Below, piece by piece: positions 18,890-27,115 of a stretch of DNA of 30,725 nt. The notes beneath the pieces were generated by a model. It was given only the letters and a program-made list of their open reading frames with translations, did no database searches and had not been told where the DNA came from. The stretch is taken from the NCBI GenBank assembly GCA_009602725.1, contig WELB01000264.1:1-30725 (forward strand). The letters are read 5' to 3'. This stretch comes from Spirogloea muscicola. Lineage: Eukaryota; Streptophyta; Zygnematophyceae; Spirogloeales; Spirogloeaceae. The stretch's first letter is position 1, and every line of letters starts with the position of its first letter. The position numbers and the translations under genes are program-made.

Positions 18890-20664
18890 ACCAGCAGCTG
18901 TGCCCAGTATCCACGCTGCCAGCATGCAAGCTATGGTTGACTGACCGTGTTCTCCAACATCTGCTTGCTGAGGAGTATGGTAGCTATGACGGTGTTGGCC
19001 AGATTGGAGAGCTGAGCGAGGAGGCACCTTCACCAGGCTCTGCAACCGATGTGCAACCAGGCGACAGCAGGGCGGTCAACAACTTTCACGGCCAAGAAAT
19101 GCACGACCGTCACTCGTCCCCCATCTCAGGTGCTTTAGACTGCACAATGGAGGACCCGGACTGCCTCAGCGTCTTAACACAAGGTGCTGCTGGTGCAGGT
19201 AATTCATTGCTGCAGCTTACTTGCTCCATTGCACGCACCACAATGTTGTTGGTATTCACCTTGTCATTGTGCATCCCATTGTTGAATGTGTGAATCTCCA
19301 ACTCCCGCTCGTATGCGAGATGTGAATCTGAATGTGATGCACCCTAAGCTCCAAAGTGGAGGTATGAGAGCTGGCACTTCGGCTTTGGTTTGCAGAGGAG
19401 GTTGACGAGTCAAGAATAGTCGACCCTCAACCTCACCCGGTTATGCTTGCACACTGGGTATATACGGGGCCTGTGATCAGTTTCCCCGTGGAAGTGTTGC
19501 TCTGCAATTTGTACAGATTTGTACAGATTCCAGAGCAATTTGGAATACCCACATTCAAAATATTTCCATGGCCAGGAGAACCTCTACGAGCTTGGCCCGA
19601 ATATTGTTGGCATTTTAGGTGCAGTCGATCTGCACCTTACTTGCTCCGTTGTGCTAATTTGTGACTAGCCCACTTTGTAATTATGCAAGTCCTTTCTAAG
19701 TGACTTGGTGCTTTCAGCTCTGGTTTTGGAGGTAATGCCCACTGATAATGGCCTCCTCTGTCATTTGGATGTGAAAATTGGTACCTACATGAAGATCTTA
19801 TATACCTAAGACCCTTGCCTGTCGCAACACTCCAGCTGAACAGACTAAACCTTCTCGCTGAGTCTTACGGGCTGCACAAGTTTGTAGACTGGCTCCTGCA
19901 TTGGCTGCAGGATATAATCTCACGCTGCTTCGTGTGCAGAATGGCGCCCGCCAATGTATGTTTTCTGCTTGGTGGATAGATCCAATGCGTCCAAGAAGAA
20001 GCGGTCATATAAAGGTCATTACTTTCGCTCGGATGGAGCGAAAGTGATTACTGTTTCCAATGCAGAATGTCATCCTACTTTAGTGGGATCACGCTGCAAC
20101 ATGCACCTCACAAATGGAAGGAGAAGCAGGACAATGGAAGGTGCGAAAACCGACTTACTCTATCAAGAATTGAGTCTTGTTGACATGACTTCTCCACCAG
20201 CGTCTCCAGTTTCACCACCAGCTTCTCCTCCACTTAAAAAGAAGGAGGTATTGTCCATCAGCCACCACGCCGTGCTTCAATTTCTATCCTTCATGATTTT
20301 GAGATCTACCTTCACGTAGTACAAGCATGTGCAAGTCTTCTTACGACTTGTACCTAGCCTTTCAAAGACAGAATCTCATAGTCTTGTCAGCACGACAGCA
20401 CAGCTTTGCCTTGTTGCTCGGCCGTGTGTAATCATAGATGAGCAAATGCAATTCCATGTAAGTGTTGCCTAGCAACACTTGCTCTCTTGCGTAGTAGCAG
20501 CTCTTCTCTTGGTTCCACTCTAGCTCCCTTTGTGTCTAATGGGCTTTCTGTGTTGACAGGGTGATTGGGTTCTCTGCAAGGTCTACCTCTCTGTAAGGAA
20601 AGGTCGAGGTGTTCGCCCAAGAAGGAAGACATCAGGATCTAGTAACCTTGCCTCCACTTCGTAA
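18890..20664 (+). pseudogene. Highly divergent NAC-domain gene, frame broken by a 10-bp duplication
   Basis: Exons with matching phases are 18890-19198, 19396-19618, 19940-20247 and 20560-20664. The third reads EWRPPMYVFCLVDRSN (the E of EW is formed across the splice), KGHYFRSDGAKVI and VGSRCNMHLTNGRRSR..AKTDLLYQELSL. These align with NAC E-W-Y-F-F-C-P-R-D-R, G-Y-W-K-A-T-G-K-D-K-x-I and V-G-x-K-K..T-D-W-V-M-H-E-Y-R-L. The last reads GDWVLCKVYLSVRKG (NAC subdomain E) and ends at TAA 20662. Intron phases before EW (1) and before subdomain E (0) equal those of the minus-strand NAC gene, which is the strongest support. In the second exon a 10-bp tandem duplication (19507-19526) switches the frame between its two halves. 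Upstream, an acidic stretch of about 100 residues precedes the NAC domain, which is unusual. It is a recent pseudogene, a fast-evolving relative, or a local sequencing error. Confidence 0.62.
19507..19526 (+). repeat. 10-bp tandem duplication inside the NAC-like exon
   Basis: ATTTGTACAG occurs twice in direct succession. Upstream, the frame that fits the splice phase reads VEVLLCNLYR. Downstream, the frame that fits the next splice phase reads HGQENLYELGPNIVG. The two frames differ by exactly the shift that ten extra bases cause. Confidence 0.85.
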
Positions 20665-22640
20665 CCAAATGCATGCAGATTGTACACAATCAGCCATCGG
20701 TCTTAATTTTCAAGGGCTTGTCTTGATGCAGATAACCAGCTTGCACAGTGCTTTCTTCAGTAGCGATTGCTCGTTTTGACAGCAGATGGCATCATGCAAA
20801 CGAAGCAAGTATAACTACCTCTTGCAAAGAATGTGGCAATTACGCCAATATCACCTATGCGCACTTGCTGTGTGGAGTGGACTGGCATAATTCGTGCCAT
20901 ACTGATCTCCCAGTTAGCAGTGGCTGCACACTACCATCAACTTTGTCAGTGACGATGTCAAGATGCAATGATCAAAGGCTGCACAAAGCAGAACCCACAG
21001 AAGCTCAATGTGCCCCAGAGTCGAATGAGCAGGTCCTGCTCTTGATCTACTACTCCTCCTCCTAGTACCTTCTCTAACAAGGACGACACTGTGCAAGTAC
21101 TCGAGGGCTCAGCTTGTGCTGAGTTCTCGTTCAATTCCTCAGCTTCGTTATCGACGGCTTTGCTGGTCACAACCTTCAACATCGCATGCTAAGGAGTCAA
21201 TTGTCTCTTCGAAGTCAGTCTGCGCTTGCCCCGTTCCACCTCTTCCACTTCCATCCATGCCATACTTTCGTCAACACCAGTCTGCGCTTGCCCTGTACCA
21301 CCTCTTCCACCTTACTCCATCGTCCCTCGTCCTCGTAGATCAATCATAAAACACGAACGTAAACACGCGAACACACACTCTAGACACCCCTTCAAAAGGA
21401 GGTGGTGCCTGTGAGAGGACGACCAACAAATAATGAATAAAGAGGTAGCTTGAGCGACCCAGGCCGGCGCGGCTGGGGCGCTGGCATTATTTCTGGAGTC
21501 GACTGCCATGACATCGATGAGTGACGTCAAACGAAATGCTGATGTCTAAGATACATGAGAAACGAACCTAAGAGTTGAGTGATGTTGGCCAGGCTGACTG
21601 CAGTAATATCCAATAAGAGGCCAACAGAGACAAGACTAGTTCCGTTAATCTAAACAATTCACATACAACCACTTAGTCATAACCAGTCCTTAGAGTGTCT
21701 GTGGTGGTTCTGAAAGCTCCCCCCCCCTCCCCTCCCACTCCCTGGAACTGTGAGTCTGGCACAGTAGGAAGGGTTGGGTTGGCAGTCCACACTATACCAG
21801 TCAATTTGTGCAACAGAGATAGGCATCATCTTCCGTACTCTTCACGTACGAAGGCGTGATGCGCTTGCGCAATGGGCTTGCCAGGTCCACCACCATCTTT
21901 GGGCTCTGTGCTTGATGCCATGCTCACCAGGAATGTCAGTAGCATATGCAGTTAGAGCAACTGGACAACAGCGTGCTTAACAATGTGAGGCAACATTGCA
22001 TGGGTGTGCACAGAGCAGTCGCAACAGGCAATGTAACAGATTGCTCTCCCCGACGCAGTTGGAGCCCTTCCATTTTCAGATGAGATCTTGCAGCTGTTGT
22101 GTTGTCCATGGGCATTACCATTCAAAGAATGTTGGCCTGCAGTTCTGCTTAAGATCAGATGTTCAGTAGAGGCAATCAACCTTGTCAGTACCCGAATCTG
22201 CCGGTTCGATCTGTATATCAAGCGGTAGGTATCATGGCAAGACCTGGACGTTATAACAGGCTTCAACATACACGGCAATACCTTTACCGCGTATGTATGA
22301 AAAGGAGAGCCCAGGAGGTAGGCATGGACGGCCTCCGTCTCCACCGGCAATCCGGCCATATGCTGTGGATATGTACATCAAACGAATCAAGTAGCTACGA
22401 AACATATAGCAACCCACTGGAGGAGTCTTTCTCTCCGAGAGAGGCGCAGCCCTGCTGCTGCCTGCTGCTGCAGATGGCTGCCCCGTGGCCTGTTGCCCGG
22501 CTCGCTGTGGAGAAGTTGGCGGCGTTGCCTGAGGCAAGTCTGTGGCGAGTGCCCACGAGGACCGCGAACCACGACTGCATGGACCAACATGATTACAAGG
22601 ACTGGCTTGGCAGGCGTCAAGTAGTGATGTAGCAGAATCA
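20665..22640. other. No identifiable gene
   Basis: This is AT-richer DNA with several medium open frames (about 20748-21065 plus, 20958-21182 minus, 22159-22632 plus, 21952-22359 minus). None shows a motif I recognise. A C-rich run lies near 21720-21737. Some of these could be exons of real genes; nothing allows me to say which. Confidence 0.3.
21216..21310. repeat. 33-bp direct repeat with 62-bp period
   Basis: CAGTCTGCGCTTGCCCCGTT followed by CCACCTCTTCCAC (21216-21248) recurs at 21278-21310 with two substitutions. It is a local duplication in a pyrimidine-rich stretch. Confidence 0.75.
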
Positions 22641-23139
22641 GAGTAAGCCCCCTAGGCTGCAAAAGCCAGTACAGAATAGACAAGGCAATGGGGCAAGGTC
22701 ATTCGACAGCAATGGGTGTCATAGAGCCCCTTGCAGTACAGGCCAGCAGTGTCACAAGCGAAGAGGGACTGGCCGGGCACACTGTTAAAGACATAAGCAG
22801 CCATCATGAGAAGGCGATGCTGAACTGCGTGCACATGCGCCTTAAAGACCTCATCGGTGTTGCTGGCACTCTTGATGCACATCAGGCCTAAGGTGGTGGA
22901 GGTGGGGTGGCTGGCAGGCGGCTGACGTGTGAGCGCAGCCTGGTTTGGCTGCGCCGCGACAGGCAAGGGCCAAGCCGGGCAAAGTGAGGAGTGATGGAGT
23001 GCCATGGCGACCAAGTACAAAGGCAAGCACGGAGAGGGCAAGTGAAGAGAGAATGCGGCTCCTGGTACACGAAGAGTGGCTGTAAATGCCAGCCAGGTGC
23101 CGACAGTGGGTGTTCATAACCCTTCTAGCGGAGCCAAAC
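22641..23139. other. No identifiable gene
   Basis: Open frames on both strands are interrupted or lack motifs. This probably includes decayed repeat sequence adjoining the tails that follow, but no family landmark is readable. Confidence 0.25.
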
Positions 23140-23360
23140 ACTAGGCAGACAGGGCCCTCTTAGTAACCCCTAGCAGCAATAGAGAGTCAGATGAGCTGAG
23201 GGGGAAGAGCAACCCCGCTGCACAAGCCGGAAGAAGCAGCTTCCTCAGAATGGGGGTGTGGGCTGTGAAAAGCGAGTAGAGTTCGCCCATAGAGAAGAGG
23301 GGCTGGCAAAGCCAACCCAAAAAGAAGGACAATGTCCAAAGCCAAAGAAAGAATTGCCGA
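23140..23360 (-). repeat. Retroelement 3' UTR with hairpin (minus)
   Basis: On the minus strand it reads GGACATTGTCCTTC, then TTTTTGGGTTGGCTTTGCC and AGCCCCTCTTCTCTATGGGC. The hairpin is GGGTTGG-CTTTG-CCAGCCC, where a G.U pair replaces one Watson-Crick pair of the consensus stem. The same GGACATTG(T/C)CC..CTTT block precedes the hairpin at 25804-25860. Confidence 0.65.
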
Positions 23361-23409
23361 AAAGTACTACCCTACAAAGCACGAGACGGTGCAGAGGGAA
23401 ATTCAGATG

Positions 23410-23560
23410 AATGCTCGGTTTTCACGTGTGAGCAACAGCAAAACAGAGTAACTCGAAGCAGGAAAAGCGGCACTCTGCCGGGACCCAGAAGCAGCAGCTG
23501 TTGCACGACCAGCGCGCGTGTGGACCGCATGAGCCAAAGGAAAATTCCGTGCATTAGAAA
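23410..23560 (-). mobile_element. Short C-terminal coding fragment
   Basis: The minus-strand frame reads LAHAVHTRAGRATAAASGS, then ASSYSVLLLLTRE. It matches SLAHAVHTRAGRALAAASGS and ASYSDMVLLTRGY of the copy at 26890-27115. It is a separate truncated copy placed between the 3' end of E3 and the hairpin module at 23300. Confidence 0.65.
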
Positions 23561-23639
23561 CACATGTAGGCCAAGTGGCCAAGTACAAGTACAAAGGCAA
23601 GCACAAAGAAAGATCTACATGACCTACAGCAGATTAAAT

Positions 23640-25800
23640 GGCTCAATAACCACGGGTCAAAACATGAAGGTCACTAATCGATGCATGAATACTAGCTGCC
23701 AGAAACGGAGCCCTTCTGCCACCAACTAAAGCTCGCCCAGCTATCTGGTGCAAGGCACTAGCCTGAGCACGCTGCAAACAGGCCGAAACTTGTCGTCGCA
23801 CGAGCGACAGATATGCAGCTGGCAAGCCCATCTCAGCCGGACACACATCTGCACGTCGAGTGTAGCCTAGATTGGCAATGTTTTGAAGGAGAGTGTGGAA
23901 ACGAAGACCCAGACAGCCAAATATGTCGATTGCCGCTGGCAGGAGCTGATCGCATTGGGAGTCATCTGTGTAGTGCCGCAATTTTCTTTGTTCTGCACCG
24001 CCCACTGCGTGCCCAGCGATGTGTCGATGCTGGGCCTTTATATGCATCCGTAACAACAACGTCGACCAGGGCCCGTGGTCCTTTACCAGGTTGCACGCCC
24101 ACAATGTCAAGTGTGCCGCGATGATGACGTCCCTGGGCGTCCGTGGTGATAAGCATGATATTGTTGACTTCCACGACCGCACAGTAGCCGGCGTCGTGCA
24201 TCAAGCCCGCCAGGGCATCGCGAAGGAGGTTGTGAATGCCCACCACTGCTGGTCCAGTGGGGCATCTCAGCATGTGCATGTGAGTGGCGAGCACAGCACC
24301 CTCTGCACCGAAGCCGCACTTGCACTGGCGCACCCCAATCCGGCAGTTAGGTGGGAGGCCGAGGAAGACTTGAAGCGGTGTTGGAAAGGCCTCGGACCTG
24401 ATGCGACGGCGTTGGCGACGGGGGGAGAGGTGAGGCCAGGTGTGGCCAGAGAAGTAAGTCTTGCCAAGCTCCTTGGATTGTTCTGAATATCTGGCAGCCT
24501 CCTCAACCTTCTGCGGCGTTCGTCTTCCACTGCCGTAACCAGCCTGAATTGTGCCCCTTTATCAGAAGCTTGGGCGAGGGCGGAGAATGGCGTTAGTAGG
24601 ATTTGGAGAGAGGGGAAAAAGCTGATGGCTGAGTCGCGGATGCTACTCAGAGCTTGGAAGGGGAAGGAGCCTTCCTCCACATTGCGTACAGGGTCGTGGA
24701 GGCATGGGAAGCGCATGGGAAAGTGCCAGCAGCCCAGGAAGGCTGCTTGCGCCGTCTGCTCTAACGACAGGCAGCCAAGGCCGCCCATGCGAGTAGGGAG
24801 GGAGGCCTGGAGGGAAGCTGAAGCTGAGGGGAAAGATGAAGAATGTAGTAGGGATGCCAGGGACTGCTGAAGGGAGTCATCATATTCCTTGTAGAGCTCC
24901 CCCACCATGCCCAATGGGGCGACTGTCCGTTGCAGATAGCAAGCCCGTTGGCCGATGCAGCGGGTGAGGATGGCCAACGCCAGCTGCGTGTCCCCAAGGA
25001 GGGGAAGGGAAGGGAGGGGGGCGAGGTGTTCTTTAAGGCGTTCCTGCAAGTCCACCGCCACGTGAGCTGGTGTACCAAAGTGGACCTTGAGGATGGTCAA
25101 ACCATCGGCAGGGGTCTGACAGCCGTGAGGAAGCTGAATATCAGCAGGGAGACCGCATGGGGACCAGGCCACGCTCTTGGACGGGCAAACCGGCAGTCCC
25201 ATCAGGTCCAATTCGCGAACGAGCAAGGGGTAAGCCGCCATGACTTCAGCTGGAGGTCCAATGATGTGTGTGTCATCCGCGTAGGAAGGGAAGAGGAGGT
25301 CTGGGTGTTGGCTCTGAGAGCGCGAATAGCCCGGCAATGTGCCAACGCAAACAGGATTGGGCTAAGGTAATCCCCTTGGCCTGTGCCGGAAGATGACCAC
25401 AGCGTCTTCCACGACTCTCCGGCTTGCCACAGCAGCCGCCCTGGGCAGCCATAGGTCATGAGGAGAAGGGGTATAAGGGAAGGGAAGTGATTGCGCAGCT
25501 CCTCCATGATGACGCTGCGCTCCACTGTGTTAAAGGCGTTACTGATATCCAGCCCAAGGACCATCATTGAAGGGTCCACGTTGAGAGCGGCACGGATGCC
25601 GTGGATAAGAAAGTGCTCGCCCATCGCCGTGGATAAGGGGCCTCCGCCCTGCAGGACATGCCAGCATCAAGTTGGTGGGGTGATAGATAGCTGGAGTTTC
25701 AGCTCGCAGCACACGGCCTTTGATATCAGCCGCATGACAACCTCCGTCATCGCAATGGATCTCACACCGCCTGTTGGCTTCGCGAGGGCTAGCAAAAGAG
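23640..25800 (-). mobile_element. Non-LTR retrotransposon copy E3 (RT, zinc motif, endonuclease, tail)
   Basis: This is the most continuous copy. RT: PTGGVRSIAMTEVVMRLISK (about 25780), IRAALNVD, VLGLDISNAFNTVE (motif A), GTGQGDYLSPILFALAH (motif B), SYADDTHIIG (motif C, YADD at 25272-25283), GLPVCPSKSVAWSP (motif D). Then a thumb region (GMVGELYKEYDDSLQQSLAS), a zinc motif CKCG..HMHMLRC near 24255-24324, and the endonuclease core LDIVGVQPG...ALVDVVVTDAY (D-x14-D, codons at 24106 and 24061). RKLRHY follows, then AAIDIFGCLGLRFH, and the tail ends HVLTRGY-stop. One-base frameshifts lie between motifs B and C, before the zinc motif and after the endonuclease core. Restriction-like endonucleases placed after RT define R2/CRE-type elements; most plant LINEs are L1 or RTE types with an upstream AP-endonuclease. 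The 5' part is absent. Confidence 0.85.
25598..25637 (-). mobile_element. 16-nt retroelement 3'-end micro-insertion with 12-bp target duplication
   Basis: GCCGTGGATAAG occurs at 25598-25609 and again at 25626-25637. Between them lie 16 bases which, on the minus strand, read GATGGGCGAGCACTTT. Fifteen of these are the conserved 3'-terminal motif of the family (CAATGGGCGAGCACTTTCTT). The 28 extra bases shift the RT frame. Ignoring them, the frame before (ending PLIHG) runs straight into IRAALN. This is an insertion of only the last bases of an element into the RT of copy E3. Confidence 0.8.
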
Positions 25801-25870
25801 GAGGGGCTGGCGCAAAAAGCGCGGCAAAGCCAGCCCAAAAAGAATGGGCAATGTCCAAAGCCAAAGAAAG
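25801..25870 (-). repeat. 3' UTR hairpin variant joined to the 5' end of E3
   Basis: On the minus strand: GGACATTGCCCATTC, TTTTTGGGCTGGC, a 19-base loop, then CCAGCCCC, directly followed by RT codons (LLLALAKPTGG). The stem GGGCTGG/CCAGCCC is intact, but the loop is enlarged and contains a small CGC-AAAAA-GCG stem of its own. A tail of another copy therefore abuts the truncated 5' end of E3. Confidence 0.6.
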
Positions 25871-26085
25871 AGGTGCCGAAATGAGACTACACTACATGTA
25901 AGGAATGCTGTGGATCGCCAAGCCCGGGCTGCCGGCGGCGCAAGGAAAAGCGGGGAGGCATTGGGATGGGGCCGCAACGGTAAAAATTGAGCAACGGTTA
26001 CTGCAGGGGCAAGGGTCTAGGGATCCGAGGTTGGGTGAAGAACTCTCCCCCCCTCCCATTTCGGGCCCTCCATATATTCGCTGCA
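25871..26085. other. No identifiable feature
   Basis: Short intergenic stretch between two retroelement fragments, with a C-run near 26046-26055. No coding or repeat landmark is seen. Confidence 0.3.
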
Positions 26086-26345
26086 GAGGTCCATGGCCCG
26101 TGCGCTGCACCTTCGTGCCGGGAGAGCCCTCGCTGCTGCCTCTGGCTCTGTCCAGGGGACCCACTTCCAGGACCCTAGCCTCTCTGATTTGCGGCTGCTT
26201 AGCAGGGGTTACTGAGTAATTTGTAGCTGCTTTCTTTCTTTGTGTGCTTTGGTTTCTTAGCGCTTCCTCTGGCTTCCTCTGGCCCCCTTCTCGTTCTTTG
26301 TTCATTCTTTTTTGGGCTGGCTTGTCCAGCCCCTATCCTCAATGA
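26086..26345 (+). mobile_element. C-terminal codons plus 3' UTR hairpin
   Basis: The frame reads SMARALHLRAGRALAAASGS, then FQDPSLSDLRLLSRGY-stop at 26214. Exactly 100 bases further is the hairpin GGGCTGG-CTTGT-CCAGCCC (26314-26332), then CTATCCTCAATG. Homology to the other tails stops there, before the GGGCGAGCACTTT end. The fragment is 5' truncated to about 130 coding bases and its last 20 or so bases are missing or replaced. Confidence 0.85.
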
Positions 26346-26720
26346 AAACACTCCATATAGCCCGACGGACTGCGAGCCCGGCCATACGGGCCCGGGTGGG
26401 ACATTTGGCACCCAATCTCTCGTTGACGACCCGTAGACGACCTGTCGACGGCTATCAACGGGCTACCACCGACCCATCCATCGGCAACCACCGCCATACT
26501 GACGGTCCCCCGTCACTAGCAGCTGACGGTCACTACCCCCAGGCTATCGTCAGCCGTCCATCGTTCCCGTCATCACTAGCGGCTAACAACGCCGTCAAGG
26601 CAGTCTACAGCTCTGCCACCTCCCATCGCCGTTCCAGTGCCAGCACCATGCTGTCTCGCGTGTCACGACTCCGGGTTGCGCCGCTCTATATTAAATCCAC
26701 GCTGCCCAGCGTGGTGAAAT
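26346..26720. other. No identifiable gene
   Basis: Moderately GC-rich, with scattered short GACGG/CCGTC words and a TATA-like CTCTATATTAAATCC near 26686. No reading frame with a motif. It could be unique flanking DNA or an unrecognised repeat's 5' end. Confidence 0.3.
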
Positions 26721-26724
26721 TGTA

Positions 26725-26870
26725 AGTCTCCAGGCATCTGTCAAGCCTTTCCTGCGGCACTGACAGTCAATTTATCTATCAGCCGGATGAGGTGTCTAGT
26801 CTCCAGGCATCTGTCAATACGTTACTGCTGCATTGACATTCCAGCCATGAAAAATCGTTACACTACAAAC
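26725..26870 (+). repeat. Two direct repeats, also related to 17255-17335
   Basis: GTCTCCAGGCATCTGTCAA occurs near 26728 and again near 26799, each followed about ten bases later by a GCAYTGACA word. The second unit continues TTCCAGCCATGAAAAATCG, paralleling CATTGACATTCCGACCATG at about 17302. In the matching frame both long copies encode a [CG]IDIP[AT]M peptide, so the repeat derives from coding sequence. Confidence 0.65.
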
Positions 26871-26889
26871 CACACGGATACCAAGGGAA

Positions 26890-27115
26890 AATCAGTACCC
26901 GCGAGTGAGCAACACCATGTCGGAGTAGCTGGCTGCAGTGAACGAGGCACTCCGCCAAGACCCAGAGGCGGCGGCCAAAGCACGGCCTGCTCGCGTGTGG
27001 ACGGCGTGGGCAAGGGAGCGTTGAAACGATACCGCCAGGCGCATGCGGAAGACTTGTGCAGGCGCACCGGCGGCGTTGAAGCCGGGCAGCGCTCTGTTGC
27101 TGGCGCCGACCAATG
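26890..27115 (-). mobile_element. C-terminal fragment of a different subfamily (minus)
   Basis: From about 27110 down the minus strand reads LPGFNAAGAPAQVFRMRLAV, then AHAVHTRAGRALAAASGS and SYSDMVLLTRGY-stop at about 26893. It is homologous to QPGLNVAGSLAQ (3420 region) and AQVYFMRLAVSLQKFM (29400). Its 5' end abuts or overlaps the 5' end of plus-strand copy E4, so the two copies stand head-to-head. Confidence 0.75.

Noticed and set aside
20958-21182. EQDLLIRLWG (minus) as a second copy of the NAC C-terminal EQDLVLRLG segment at about 5330
   Set aside because: The similarity covers about ten residues with no flanking agreement and no splice support. Chance is likely.
22159-22632. 157-codon plus-strand frame
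   Set aside because: Composition and lack of motifs give no support; it contains a plausible donor (GCG|GTAGGT) that would interrupt it. Left unassigned.
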